DNA of 64,000 nt. Origin: Oxytricha trifallax (taxonomy: Eukaryota; Ciliophora; Spirotrichea; Sporadotrichida; Oxytrichidae). The translations under genes were made by a program, and so were the position numbers. A model generated the notes under the pieces. The model had not been told where the DNA came from, ran no database searches, and was given only the letters and a program-made list of their open reading frames with translations. This document shows positions 21,735 to 34,668 of this stretch, piece by piece. The stretch is from positions 1 to 64,000 of the forward strand of contig ARYC01001300.1 in NCBI GenBank assembly GCA_000711775.1, given 5' to 3'. Position 1 is the first letter of the stretch. The number at the start of each line of letters is the position of its first letter.

Positions 21735-23004
21735 TCAAAGCATTCTTCTGACCAATTCGTTGATTTGGTCCTCATTTAAAGTTAAAAACCATTTTGATAA
21801 GGATGTCTCTTCTCAGCGAAGCCCTTTCTTGGGGAGTTTAGCTTCAAAATATAAAAATTAAAAATAATTATTTTAATATTATGATACTATAGTGATGAGA
21901 TTTAGTTTACTGAATTTGTAAAGTTTCTTGAAATAATTTTGGAGGAGTGATCCAACACAAAATAGATAATATATTATGGATTTATGATGCAAAATCATGC
22001 ATATATTTATTAATTAGGAGCAATATTACTCTTAATATAAATTTATTGATATATAAGTAATAGAGAAAATATATGGATTGAATTATTTAAGAAGAATTGT
22101 GTAAATTTGTATTATTTTGTCCTCTCTGTTGCCCCAAACGCCACCATTTTGTTGTTTTAATTGTTCTGGGGAGTTGAGCTTGAATGGCCAGAGGAAGTTG
22201 TTAGCTTCCTTGAAGTGAGGGCCGACAGTAGCAATCTCGTGAATAAGATCTTCAACGCTTGAAAGTCCTTGCTTGGTGAGGGAGTTCTCAACGATGGCGT
22301 TGTCAGTGAGTGGGATTCTTGATCCGTTGACCTTACCGTAACCTCTCTTGTAAACAAGCTTGGCAATGGTTTATTGAGAAGGATAACCATAGGTGATGTA
22401 TGGCTCAACTCTTCTGAGCATGTTGATGGTTGCCTTGTTCAATCTCACGAACACACCGTTGTGCAATTGTCTCAATCTGAGGAGTTGCATGATCTTTTTG
22501 CACTTGGGGTCGAGCTTGTTGATACTATTTTCATTTTTTAAAGTTTCCCATATCAAATAATAAAAGGTTAAAACCTTATAAAATATGGAGGAGTGAATCA
22601 ATGGGATTAATATTAAAAATAGAAATTATCACCCAAAAACAGCTACTTTAAAAGCATGAGATACTTACCCTCTGGTTCTGATGGCGAAAGCAACCTTGGC
22701 TTCAGCGGGAACGAAGAAATTACCTGAGGCCTTGGCTTGTCTGAGGTTGGAAACAAGAGTCTTCTCTTGAGCTTGGTACTCATTGTAGTATTTTTCAGCA
22801 TTGACAGCAACTTGCTTTCTCTTCTCAGCTCTCTCCTTTCTCTCTCTATCTCTTCTCTCCTTGAGCTCCTTCAATAACTTGGCGTCTCTAGCTTGCTTCT
22901 TTTAGACGTTCTCAGGGACAACTCTAAAGCGAAATATTCAAAATTCTTAAGATATACACAATTAAAAATATTATAAAACTATTTAAGATATCATACCTTG
23001 GCAT
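21735..23004 (-). CDS. RPL7: Ribosomal protein uL30 (RPL7), split by an IES before its last 12 codons
   Basis: Exon 1 is only ATGCCAAG (22997-23004). After a 73 bp intron (22924-22996) the next exon carries the basic helix ([20 protein letters not shown]) and [18 protein letters not shown]. After a second intron (22525-22668) comes [50 protein letters not shown] and [19 protein letters not shown], the uL30 core. The reading then runs [10 protein letters not shown] into AT-rich DNA with no proper end. The expected terminus [10 protein letters not shown] plus TGA lies 351 bp further on, after a second copy of the pointer GTCCTC. With introns and IES removed the gene is 702 bases, 233 residues, the right size for RPL7. 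It acts in the 60S ribosomal subunit. Confidence 0.95.
21774..22124. other. IES (351 bp) in RPL7, pointer GTCCTC
   Basis: GTCCTC is present at 21768-21773 and 22119-22124. The 351 bp removed with one copy is AT-rich. The join gives AGA GAG GAC CAA ATC AAC on the minus strand, which completes the conserved RPL7 C-terminus. No GT-AG ends fit. Confidence 0.9.
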
Positions 23005-23203
23005 TGTGATTGCTTAATATATAAAATAATTAATACTCAATTAATAATACTTTTTAATGCACGCCGCTCTCTCAATTTGTTCCAACTAACACCTCTCATA
23101 TCTAAACATATGAAACATCATATATTATTAGCAGTATGATAGTGAATTATGAAAATTGAATCTTTAATTTTATTCATATTAATAAATAAATAATTGCGCA
23201 AAC

Positions 23204-24517
23204 ATGCCTCCTAAACAGTAAAATACAAGATCACGTAAAGATTCTTTAGTAAGATAAAGCAACCTTGCCTCTACAAAACCTCTCTCAGAATATTTTTCAA
23301 TGACAAAGCGGGGATCTATAACGAATATGAATGGTGCTATAAAGATCCCTTTAGATGAAAAATTAAAGCAATATTACTAAGCTGATTCTATCATAACTCT
23401 TGCTTCTAAAAGATAATCTATAAACAATAGTAATAGAAGTAGTGGTTATAACACTCGTTCGCATTAAAGTCCAGCAGTTAAATCTACTTCAAGTCGGGGT
23501 AGCAAACGTAGAGACTTAAAGACTAGTGAAAAATAGACACCATAGGTATCTGCCAGGTAAACTCCCAGACAGTCACAACCGTTTTCAAGTCATAAAAACA
23601 CCTAAGGAAAAGCGGGCAAATCTAATTTTTAGGTTGAGGATGTGATTTGCAATTAATACCAGCATTAAAAGTTATTGCTTAATGATATTAAAGCTCATAA
23701 TGAAAGAATCAAAACTCAAAACAACATGTTCTTTAAACATCCTTCTTCACTATACAGCTGCAACACTAGAGCTTCTTATTAAAAGGCTAATGACTACTAG
23801 TTCAAGCCATCTAACTATACAGTTTCAACTGACCTTACTACAAAGAATCAAAATCAAGATACCACTTCAATGTTTAATTCTCAATAGACAGTTAGTACAG
23901 CTTGTAGTGGATCAATAAATAAGCGCCAAAGTAATTTAATTATTATTTAATTAATAAATCTTTTTAGGAAATTAAAATAACACAAACAATAATACAAGGC
24001 TAACCTCTGAAAGAGACGATCATTTCGATACTCCTTTTTCAAACTTTGGGAACAAAAGGATTGCTAGACAAGCTACCTAGAAGTAAAGCTTACCTCCGCA
24101 ATTGGGAAGTTCTGGAAAAGGATTAATGAATGATAATTTTGGTGTTTCTTTGAATACTCTACAAACTTCTCATGTCAATAATAGGAAATACTTCAAGACG
24201 CCAGAGAGAATATTTTTAGAGGATTAAAAAAACGGAAACATAAAAATGTTTAACGTATACTCAGATGAGTAGACTTTCCCAGGAATTTACTAAAATAAAG
24301 AGTTTTCTCTTATTAATATGAATGTCTATCAGAAACAAAGTGTAAGTCAAATATCTTATTATTGTTGTTCATTTTACTTATTTTAACATAGGAATGTGAC
24401 TATGAAACAGACTTAGACAGCTTGAAGAAAGCCAAAGAAATTCTAAGGAAAGATCTAATGGACGCACTTGACTTTTTCGTCAAAAGAGACCCTTTGCTTC
24501 TTGTTAATAACATTTGA
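23204..24517 (+). CDS. Unrecognised protein, 408 residues, Ser/Gln/Asn-rich
   Basis: The start at 23204 reads MPPKQQNTRSRKDSLVRQSN. Introns at 23931-23967 (37 bp) and 24342-24391 (50 bp) preserve the frame to TGA 24515-24517. The middle is low complexity (SRGSKRRDLKTSEKQTP), with a short helical part HQKLLLNDIKAHNERIKTQ. The end is acidic and helical: ECDYETDLDSLKKAKEIL, MDALDFFVKRDPLLLV. Many TAA/TAG Gln codons. No family was recognised. It is divergent from RPL7, with 199 bp between the start codons. Confidence 0.75.
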
Positions 24518-24998
24518 GAAGTTTTTCAATATGGAATCTCGTTGTCCCTAAAAATGTCTAATGATAAGACAAAATCACTTAAAATTAAAGTATGATGATT
24601 AAAAATATGATAATATTAGTTTATTCTATTTAAAAATACTTAGTTAATTATAATTAAATAATTTATTGTTGAAAATATGTAATATAGAAAAATTAAATTA
24701 AATATATCAATCAATTTTGATGAATTATTAACATGAATATTTATAGCTTAAAATTGATTCAATCATCACTATGAAATAAGTAACATTTTATTGTATAAAA
24801 TTATAGTTCAGAATTAAGATAATAATATCAATAAATAATAAATCATAAATAAAGTTAAGCTAAAATTACTGGAATTGCATTAAATTGATTTATATAAAAA
24901 TTAATAGTTGTTTTTAAATTGATTATTATCTTAAATTTATTAGTTTTCCCAAATTAACTGTGCAATATTACTCCCTCTCACCTTCATAACTTGTAAAT
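24518..24998. other. AT-rich intergenic spacer
   Basis: Between two plus-strand genes; over 75% A+T with no coding character. A promoter for the next gene is expected here but no motif stands out. Confidence 0.5.
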
Positions 24999-26464
24999 AT
25001 GAGTAAAACAATCCAAACATCTTAAGCCAAGAATTCCTAAGCATTAATACTTCAAGTCAGGGTCATAAAACCCAATCAGATTAGATTTCTCAGAGAAGCA
25101 ACCAATTGAATCCCACGAAACTGAAAGATACAAAGAAGAAAACTAAAGGTAGAAACAATAAGAATGATGTCCTCAGCTAAGACGCTCTCACTTTTCAATC
25201 AACTGACGATCACTTCACTCAACACAACTTTCAAAGCATCGATGTCAGATCAAACTCCAAGACTCAAATAACACTTGAAACACTTGATTCTAATCCATAA
25301 TTCAGCCCTAATAGACTTAGTGTTCCCGCTAACTTCAAAGCACAATTAAAAGATTCCAATAAAAACTCAATGCAATTAAAAATGGATGATGGAGCTAGAC
25401 ATAAAAAGAATCAATCTGTATTAGGCAAACTACAACAGAGTCGAGAAAATAGCTCATTGAAGGAGAAAGGTAAATAACTCGTTAAATTTATAAAAAATAA
25501 TTAGGTAGTTCAAGAATCATAGTGACCACATAAAAAAATCAAGCAAGAAAATCGAGAAAAGATTCATTGTAAATAGATTCAGGGTCTATAGATTACTAAG
25601 AATCACATACCCAAAGACTTTTTTCTCCATAAAATTAATCATCCTCTAAAATTTCTTATATTTATATTTTATAAAGTATTTCGCTTGGGGATCTACAATT
25701 CTTTATCAAGAATGGCTATAGAAACAAGAGAGACGTTCTCTGGGAGGGTATGAATGCAAAAACTTAACATATGATGAATAAGTACGTAATTTACTCTCCT
25801 CTTTGATGTGTTTATTTAACTTAAAATATATAGATCATTTCAAACTGGGCTTAGAAATTCATCAAATTTGATGACTAAAATTGTGAAGCATATTACCTTG
25901 GATATTGATGCATTGAAGTAACCTAAGTAACCCAGCACATTCTGTCCTAATTCCCCAGCAAAGAGCTACAGACAACCATTAGGTTATCAAAAGAGACAAG
26001 GATCGTAAATTCCCAGCTTCCCTAGCACTAGAACACTTGTAATGCATTATTTTACATTTTTTTCTTGAGATTAATTGATAATTATGTAGGATGTACCAGA
26101 TCACAAAATAGCCCCAACTATCCCTAAATCCAGAGGTCTGAGAAATCTTAAAGCTGAGATAATGAAGAGCAGTTCTGTGTTTAATAATACAACAAAGGCC
26201 GATCCTTCAAGAGTACCAGTTAGGCTGTTTGATTTAACTTAAGTTAATCAGGTTCAAACTAATGGTAGTACTGCCCTATAACAATCAATAACAAGAGAGA
26301 ATTTATCAGCTACTCGTTAACCTCAGCTAGGCTAAGAAATGGTAAAGCATTTTTAAGGCCATAAAGACACTGAAGTAAATAGCAGCATGGGAAAACCGAA
26401 AAATAGCAACCATGTCAACGCACAAAGGTTAAAAATGTTTTATACTTCGCAAATCAAAATTTGA
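24999..26464 (+). CDS. Unrecognised Ser/Asn/Gln-rich protein, start uncertain
   Basis: From about 25035 one frame runs SINTSSQGHKTQSDQISQRS, LNPTKLKDTKKKTKGRNNK and NRLSVPANFKAQLKDSNK. Introns follow at 25470-25504, about 25780-25831 and about 26041-26090, all GT-AG. Later parts read KNGYRNKRDVLWEGMNAK, QTGLRNSSNLMTKIVKHI and IAPTIPKSRGLRNLKAEI, ending at TGA 26462-26464. The obvious ATG at 24999 (MSKTIQTSQAKNSQALIL) is one base out of frame with the body. Either the true start lies in another germline segment or a small insert or error lies between 25001 and 25035. Function unknown. Confidence 0.6.
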
Positions 26465-26759
26465 TTGGCTTTCTACAATCTGGAAAATATTAAACAAAAC
26501 TAAATCAATGTGGAAGTTAATTAATTATAGAATAATCATGCTTTAATCATAAGAATATCATAAACTATTTTTAAGATTTATTTACAATTTCAAGTTAATA
26601 TTACAATGTATTGAATAAACTTATCAACTATTATATTTTAATAATTGAATTTGAATATGAAGTTATGCAAGATAGGATTTTTTAATATAATGAAATTAAC
26701 GCGAAACTATTAATAATAATTATTAACTACATAGTGAATAAAAATTTATGCCAGTTAAA
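26465..26759. other. AT-rich spacer
   Basis: Follows the TGA of the upstream gene. Almost pure A/T with no coding character seen. Confidence 0.5.
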
Positions 26760-28852
26760 TCTAACACAATTATTATTACAGAGGTGGGGTGGGAGTCAAG
26801 AAGCAAGAAATACAATATCTCTTAGCTATCTTTCTTCCTCTAATATTTTTTAGCAAGTTTATTAAGATATAATTTACCCGTCACTTTTAGCTTTAATTGG
26901 TAATTTTTAGTCATCATTTATTTAGTATTGTAAATATTCAATTAAAATTGAGAAAATATTGGTAATCAATAAATTGAATGAAATATTTTATATATTTAAT
27001 AATTATAAATATGGTGTGTTGATTTTAGGTAATTCTAATTGAATAAGAAAATAATCAATTAAAATGAATACAAGTTTTATTTTAATTAAAACTAATCATA
27101 GACCTATGATATAACTTATTGATTTTGATTAACTCAGTAATTAATTATATAAAATTATAAATTTAATTCTTCTACTGCTATTTCTTCTTATATGGTTATA
27201 TTTGTCAGGGGAGTAAGAGGTGCCATAAATAATTTACTAAGCCTCTTAGTTTGTTATTTCTGGTAGAATATTATTGCTAACTTTTTCTATCATTACTTGC
27301 AAATTTGCTAATGAAAAATCTTTAAACAAATTTATTGCTTACTATTTTTAAATGAGTAATTTTAGGTAAGTGGAGTCGATTTATGAATTTAAAGCATTGG
27401 TAGTTCATCTATAAATTAATATTATAAATATTTCTCAAAAAAAATATTATCTATCTTCGTTAATATATCGATATAACAAATAAACTTATTAATTCTAATT
27501 GAATAAAATTAATTAAATATTTTTCTTGAAGGAATTTTAATGTAAAATATCAAATTAATTTAAAATTTAACAAAAATTTTATAATTTGATTTTAAAATAA
27601 TAATAAAACAATTGAAACCATTTTTCAAAAGAATAGCTTAATATAGAATTTTTTAATAAACTTTATCTTTAAAAAAATATAGTTATTTAGATCAAACTAT
27701 TAAATTATATCTTATTGAATTATTTTGAATTGATATTTTTTATAATTTTAATTAATTATTCACAAAGTTCAACTTTCATGTAAAACAAGTTAATTTTAAT
27801 TTTAAATCTAATTTTTTTCTTTGCTTATTCATACGTTAACTTTTAATATTTTAATTTTGATTTTTTATATAATTTAGTTTAGCATAATTTAAAATGGAGA
27901 AAAAAATATTAAATAGAAATATTAGCAATGTTGCAAACATTTACTTTCATAGTTTGAATTTGAATATCAATAAAGTAAAACAAATTTTGATTGATAAAAA
28001 TTTATTTCTATATAAACATTTAACTTTGATTTTTTATATAATATAAAGAGGGACAACAATAATATTTTACTATAGTCATATTTTTTATTTCAGATGAATA
28101 GAATTAGACTTACTTTGATTTAAGCCTGTAAGCTCGGATTTCCTAAACAACCTATTAATTATTTTTGTATATCCATAATTTGTAGAATATTGTGAATTGT
28201 CAAGTTCTAGTTTGATTTTATTTTTTAGAAGTATATTAGACATTATCATATTGCTTGGATCCGCTAAGGCATATTTAATAGAAGTTATGCGATTAAACTC
28301 AAACAAAAATAGTAAATTAAGATAATTTTTAATGCGATTTGATGAAGATTATAAAGATGATACTTTAGAAACCGATTAGAGTTAGGAGGCTACCCCACTT
28401 TCTCGACCCTTACTACTGAATCTAGTAAGTTTCTAGGGAGTTTGAAATTCACTAACACTTGCAATAGAATTCATCTAAACATTAACAAAACAAACATATT
28501 TTATAAATATGAATTAATAAGTTTTCTTCGCTTCAATTGATCTAATCACAGTTCTTTTTTGTTTCGTTTTTATTTTATTCTTGTTTTTCAACGAACTACT
28601 TCCAGAAAATGCCTAGGCATTCTAAAAATGTCTAATAAATATATAATATAATATTTAATTCTGTTTGTTCATATCCTTCAACTTTTAATTGAAAAAGTTT
28701 TCAAAATTGTTATTAATATTTTCTCTGAGTTTATCGTTTTCTCTGTTTATTTTAAAGTATATATTTTCACCGTCTTATATTAAGCGTCCTTGTTCGTATA
28801 TTGGAGATTTCTTAAGCTTTACCATGCTTGCATTCGATGTTGTACAACCCAT
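26760..28852 (-). CDS. MGC-family gene, copy A (putative acylated protein, unknown function)
   Basis: The start at 28852 reads MGCTTSNASMVKLKKSPIYE. A Gly-Cys after Met is the classic site for N-myristoylation plus palmitoylation. It continues FKINRENDKLRENINNNFEN, then, after an AT-rich break, SGSSSLKNKNKIKTKQKRTV, MNSIASVSEFQTPQKLTRFS and NRITSIKYALADPSNMIM, LLKNKIKLELDNSQYSTNYG, YTKIINRLFRKSELTGLN. A third part near 27450-27200 reads IDELPMLQIHKSTPLTQN and NILPEITNQEAQQIIYGTS. These blocks recur in the same order in copy B. AT-rich gaps between blocks are probably introns or IESs. Ends are approximate and the function is unknown. Confidence 0.55.
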
Positions 28853-29595
28853 AATTATTCTGTTCTTGTTTTAGGTTATTAAATTTTATTTTTAGGGGAT
28901 GAGGTTTTTAGTTAATTAATTTTCTAAGATTATATTAATAGTTTGTAACACCTGCAAAATTATAATATGTTATTAGTTGGTTTAAAATAGTTTAGGAATA
29001 ATTAGAAAATAATTTGCAATCTCTAAAATTATTTACCAGAACTATGTTATAAAAATAATCAATTAAATTACTATTTATTAACGATTAAGATAAACTTTTC
29101 TAATAAAATTAATTAATTAGATTCGGTCAATTCAATTTTTATTTAATTAATCTAAAATTTTATGGATTATTAGTTTAAATGAATCATAAAGAAAATTCAA
29201 GAAATAGAGTTGTTATGAAATATGAATAAATTTGTTAATAATAATTTCTCATAATAAAAAACAAAATTAAGATATATATTTTTATGTAGTTTAAATTACG
29301 ATTTATTTTGACGTTATTTTACTTTTAGAATATTTATTATCTTGTATAAATTATATTAAAACATAAATTCATAATCTCATTATCCTTTTATAAATATTGT
29401 AAGTATTTTTTATCTAAAGGAATTTGTTGGATATATTAATTAATGTGAAACCAAAGTAACAAATCTCCTGGTTTTATGATAATTAGAATTCCATTAACTT
29501 TAGTCCAAGTTATATGTATCTAATTGAATTGATACTTATAGTAAATAAATCAAAGATTTTTTATATTCATCTCTAATAAACATATTTAAAGGGGA

Positions 29596-29769
29596 GTCTA
29601 TCAACTGTTCGCTCCCACTGTCTTATCGCTGTATAACTAAAGCAATAATAGCTGAATTCTAAGGCTTGGAGGAAGTCAAAGTTTCTATAGAAGCATATAG
29701 ACTATCTTATTAATAAGAAAACTTTGAAGTATTGGGCTCACATCTCTCTTGACCAACGAGCTAATTTGT
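29596..29769 (+). pseudogene. TBE transposase fragment
   Basis: An open stretch with TAA/TAG as Gln reads STVRSHCLIAVQLKQQQLNS and then HIDYLINKKTLKYWAHISLD-QRANL. It aligns directly with the transposase at 105-1124 (ATVRSHCLLALNLKRQHLNS; HIDYLINDKTLKYWAHFSLE). The similarity stops after about 58 codons on both sides. It is therefore a relic of a second TBE, in opposite orientation to the first and surrounded by AT-rich DNA between copies A and B of the MGC family. No telomeric repeat end was seen near it. Confidence 0.8.
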
Positions 29770-30209
29770 AAAAAGATTTAATTTTTTGAAACAACAATGT
29801 TTTAAGTAGCAATTTTCTACCTTTGATTGGTTTAGAAACGGTAAACAAATATTCAGCAATAAGGTTATTAAAAAAGAAAAAATAATAATAGACATGTCTG
29901 ATTAATCAAAGGCTCAATATGTTTTAAACACATCAAATTAATTTTTATCGATGTTCTTTTTATGATCAATTAGCAAAAACATTTTTTAAGAATAAGTTAA
30001 TGAATTTAAATCAAGTTTATTTAAGTTTTCCTTTAATATTAAAATTAAATGTTGCATTGGTTTATCCTCTTAAATGTGTTTAAATTATCTTAAGTAACTA
30101 TATTATTTTTTAAAATATTTGAAATTAGGATATTTCAATAATATAAGTTTAACATGAAATTATTATTTATTAATTTTCAATAGAGTCCATTACAAATTTA
30201 TGCCAGTTA

Positions 30210-32915
30210 GCCCTAAAATTTTAATTTTACGATAAAAAATCAAGATGACAGAAAGACTATATCCTGCAACTGTCTCTCTTCTTCCAAAATTTTTTATATA
30301 ATTTACTACGATATAACTTAACCATCACTTTAAGCTTTGATTGATACTTTTTATTAATCATTCATTTAGTATTAAAAGACTTAGATAACTTTGAGATATA
30401 AATTAAAAAAATTCTTTAATACAAAAACTTATTTTAATAGTTTAAAATAAAAGATTTGCAAAAGTAATTTAACGCTTTTTATAGAAGTAAAGCAAGTAGA
30501 TATTCAAACTAAATGGATATAATATTATTTTTTTTTAATATTCTTAAATTAAATTGTAGAGTTCCAAAATAATAAATAAACTTATAATATAACTTATTGA
30601 TTTTAAGTAACTCAGTAATTCAATAATTAATTCAATTATAAAATAAATTCTTCTATGTTTTTGTCTTTTTTTAAGGTTATCCATTTTGTTAAAGTAAGAG
30701 GGGTCTTAATATTTTTTATTTGACTCTTAGTTTGTTACTATGGGCAATATATTATTACTATTTTATTCAATTAAGACTTTAACTTTTTCTAAGAAAAAAT
30801 TGTTAAGGAAATAAAATGCTGCTTACTATTTTAGAATTAGTAATTTTAGGTTATTGGATTTGATTAATGAGCTTATAACATTGGTAATTCATCTATAAAT
30901 AAATTACAATTAATTCTCATTAAAATATTTCAGATCCATCTATCATTATTGATATTCATGTAAAAATAAAATTGTTATAATTGATTTATACTCGTTTTCA
31001 AATTCATTTCTAATACATTTTGAGAAAGAAAAAAATATCTTTGATTATTGCTTAGTGCCATGCAACGAAATTTTAAGTATCTCATTATAAATATAATCAA
31101 TCAAAAACCTCTTTGCTAAAATTTATTATTCTAAAATAAACACATATTACCTTCAAATATATTTTTAATTTATTTTAAGATTTAACAAAAATACTGCAAA
31201 TAATTCATCAGAATTTAAACAATCAGTTTATGATATATGTTTAAAACATAACTTACTCAATTAAATATTAGGAGAAATGGAGTTTTTTGGGTTGTAAAAT
31301 ATATAAAATTATTAATTTACATAAAAATTTAATCGGATTATAATTATGTCACATTAATTTAATAACTTAATAAACATTTTAAATATCTCATATAAATAAA
31401 ATTAATTGCTTTATTATTAAAAACTTCAAAAGAGAGTAAAATCATGAAAATATATGATTATAGAAACAATCGGACATTTTTATAAATAAAAATGAATTTA
31501 GAGTTGAAGACAATAAAATAAGATATAAAACTTAATCTATTTCTCTAAACATAATTTTAAATTGAGGAATCTCTTTTATTTGAAAATCGATTAAACTTAT
31601 AGGAAAAATAATTACTAAAAGAAAATTAAAAACCAGAAATTTTCTCTCCACTTAATATACTTAATATTAATTACAAATAAATATCAATAAACTAACAATA
31701 ACTAATTTGATATTATTTATAATAATCACAAAAATAAATGAGTTGAGATGAACTACGACTTACTTAAATTAGAACTAGTCAACTCGGATTTCCTTAACAT
31801 ACCATTAATTATTCTAGTGTAACCAAAGTTAGTTGACTCTTGTGAATTATCAAAATTCAATTTATTTTTGTTCTTTAATAAAGTATTATAAATTACGATC
31901 TCATTTGGAGTTGGATCTGCTTGGGCATATTTATTCGAAGTTATGATAAATATTTATTTACTTAATATAATATATGAGAGGGGGAAGTTTTCGGGCAAGT
32001 AATTATTTTCCATTTTTTTCGGTTGTTCTGTTTTCAAATAACAAGAAACAGCTTTAATAATTTAAATTAAATGACATTTAAGATATACATGTCAATTTCA
32101 GCCAATTATTTTTATATTTATTTCATTAAGAATTAAATTTCCTTTTTAAATGTATTTTTATATATGTTAAAATGAATATATTTTATAAAATTCCTCTTTA
32201 TATTTAACTAACGCTATTAAGAGTAATAATGCTCGACATCTACTTGGCCATATATTTTTAAAGAAGGTTAATTAATCCCCTATAAAACTTCTAATTTAAA
32301 AAATAAATTTATTAAAATTTTATGAAGAATTCAATTAATTATCTATAATAAATTTACTTGCCCTCAAACTCCCTCCAAATATATTTTATGCGATTTACAG
32401 ATGACCTTAATGATGAGACTCTTGAAACCAATTACATTTCTAAGGTACTACTCTCTTTATCCTTGCTATTGAATCTATTAAGTTTGAACGGGGTTTTATA
32501 TTCAGAAGTACTTGCAATCGTATTCACCTAAGCTTTCATAAAATTAATTATATATTTTAGACAATTAATCTGCAAGTTTACTTTGCTTCGACAGATCTAA
32601 GTACAGTCCTTTTTGATTTAATTTTTGGTTTATTCAAGTTTTTTATTGTATTACTTCCAGAGATGATTGCCTGAGTATTCTATAAATAATTGAATTAATT
32701 TAGGGATATAAATTTATGTAATTCAGGGTGCCCAGATGTATCAATTATTGATTGAAAAAGTTTTCAAAATTGTTATTAATATTATCTCTGAGTTTATCAT
32801 TTTCTCTGCTAATTTTAAAATAAATATTTCCACTGGATTCTATTAAATCACCATGCTCATATATCGGAGATTTCTTTAGCTTTATCATGCCTGCTTTTGA
32901 TGTTGTACAACCCAT
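30210..32915 (-). CDS. MGC-family gene, copy B
   Basis: The start at 32915 reads MGCTTSKAGMIKLKKSPIYE, then YFKISRENDKLRDNINNNFE. Downstream on the minus strand come SGSNTIKNLNKPKIKSKRTV, NTIASTSEYKTPFKLNRFN, ITSNKYAQADPTPNEIVI and KLNFDNSQESTNFGYTRIIN, GMLRKSELTSSNLSKSQ, then IDELPMLQAHQSNPITQN and SNNILPIVTNQES, DPSYFNKMDNLKKRQKHR. Every block has a counterpart in copy A at 40-80% identity, and differences are mostly conservative. That suggests both copies were kept as proteins. Exon and IES limits are unresolved. Function unknown; membrane tethering by acylation is inferred. Confidence 0.55.
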
Positions 32916-33659
32916 TATTATTGTTTTAGCTTTTTGAAAATTATATTTGATAATTGGTAGAGTGGGGTTTTAGAGTTAATATAATTTCTGAGAATATATT
33001 TATTACTTTATAATACAGTAAAATTATTAAAAAATTAGTTAGTATACAACAAACCGTTTTTAATAAAAATCAAATATTGCTCTCTTAAATAAATAACCTG
33101 AATATTTGTATACATATTTTTTAATAGCTTAAAATTACTTTTAAGTGATAGTAAAATATTAAACCTCTTATAAAATCAATTAAGTATAGTAAATCTTATC
33201 AATAAATTATACATACTATATATGAGATTCTATCATTAATGAATCTTTTAAAATAATGAAATAAAAAATTTATATTTCTTAAATATGATAGAATAACATT
33301 ACTAAATATGCCTATCATGAAAAAGTGATGTATTCACATTATTCAATTATCATCCAGTATTTAATATAATTTATATCATTGAGCAAATACGATAAACCTC
33401 GTTCATCAATTAGAAATCTATATATAAAATATGGAAATATTTTAAATATGTATAAAAATAATTCATTTGATATTAATTAGCTAACATTAATTTGTTTATT
33501 CTAATATATTCATATGTAATTTAATTAAATTTTGGGTTTATCTTGCAGCTCTTTTTCCTAATCCAATATATTTTTAATCATTTATGAAGTATATTTGAAC
33601 TCGGTTTAATCAATATCAATAGATGAATTTTTCATATGATTTAGCTGATATAATTTTTC

Positions 33660-34668
33660 ACTATTTTCAGCCATATTTTAATTCTAGCGTCTTTTTTTCT
33701 TCTTAAATTTAGATTGATTTTTTATGTTCGCAAATTTTGTATAATTTGCAGAGGCAACGTTATAATTTGATTAATGAGTAATCTCAGGAAGTGTATTATT
33801 ACTCATATTTTCAACTACTAAGCTTATATTTCCTAATATATAAAAATTAAATTAATTTATTTAATTACTTTGCTATAATTATGGGATTGGATCTGAATGA
33901 TTAATTTTCGATAATGATGGCAACTAATCTATAATAAAGTTATTTATATGGTTATTTCTTACTTGAATGTATTTTTTCAAATTAAGACAGCTTATTGCGA
34001 GCTTACTTTATATTTATTGAATATGTCCCTTAGTTTTATTGAATAGAAGACTCTTGTGAATTGAATTAAAAATGATCGATTTCTTGCTTTCCTTTTTAAA
34101 CTATATACCCACCTCCCTAAGAATCCTGCTTTTTAAATTTTATAATGGTTGTAGTCCTTTCAATTGAAGACTGTGGTTTTGCTGTGCTTAGATCAGTGAT
34201 GTTATGAACATTTTTTATATGTTTTTCTTCAAGAGTGATCATTTTATTCTCCAAAGATAGATTGGACTCATTTTAATTTGCGGTCTTCAAAGAAATCATT
34301 TAAAATTTAATGATAAAAACAATGATACAAATTGTTTATAAAAAGTTTATTTTCCATTAATAGATCTGTTCATAAACCTTCTATTTATTACCTAATTTGG
34401 AGTTGGATGAGGTTATATTATTGAAGATTCTCTCATTGTCATTTAATTTTAGACCTATTCCATGTTTTTAATCTGTTAACTAAAATATGTCTCAATTTTA
34501 GAATTTAATTTTGTCCCAAACTTATCCTTCTCTCTACCCACTTTAAAATAAATTTTATTTATAACATTTTAAATAAAGATCTCCTTATTGCTCAATTAAA
34601 TCTCCATTTTCAAAAATAGGAGATTTTTTCATAATTAGTAACCCTGATTTTGAAGTAGTGCAGCCCAT
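33660..34668 (-). CDS. MGC-family gene, copy C
   Basis: The start at 34668 reads MGCTTSKSGLLIMKKSPIFE and NGDLIEQQGDLYLK. After AT-rich interruption a long frame (about 34310-33870) reads ISLKTANQNESNLSLENKM, ITDLSTAKPQSSIERTTT and QKGKQEIDHFQFNSQESS. The N-terminal block is 60-70% identical to copies A and B, while the remainder has diverged. The region is AT-rich with poor ends. Third member of a same-strand array; function unknown. Confidence 0.5.

Noticed and set aside
21659-21845. Minus-strand open frame reading [20 protein letters not shown]
   Set aside because: It crosses the RPL7 terminal segment in another frame and is explained by that segment plus IES.
22157-22408. Minus-strand ORF of 83 codons
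   Set aside because: A frame shadow of RPL7.
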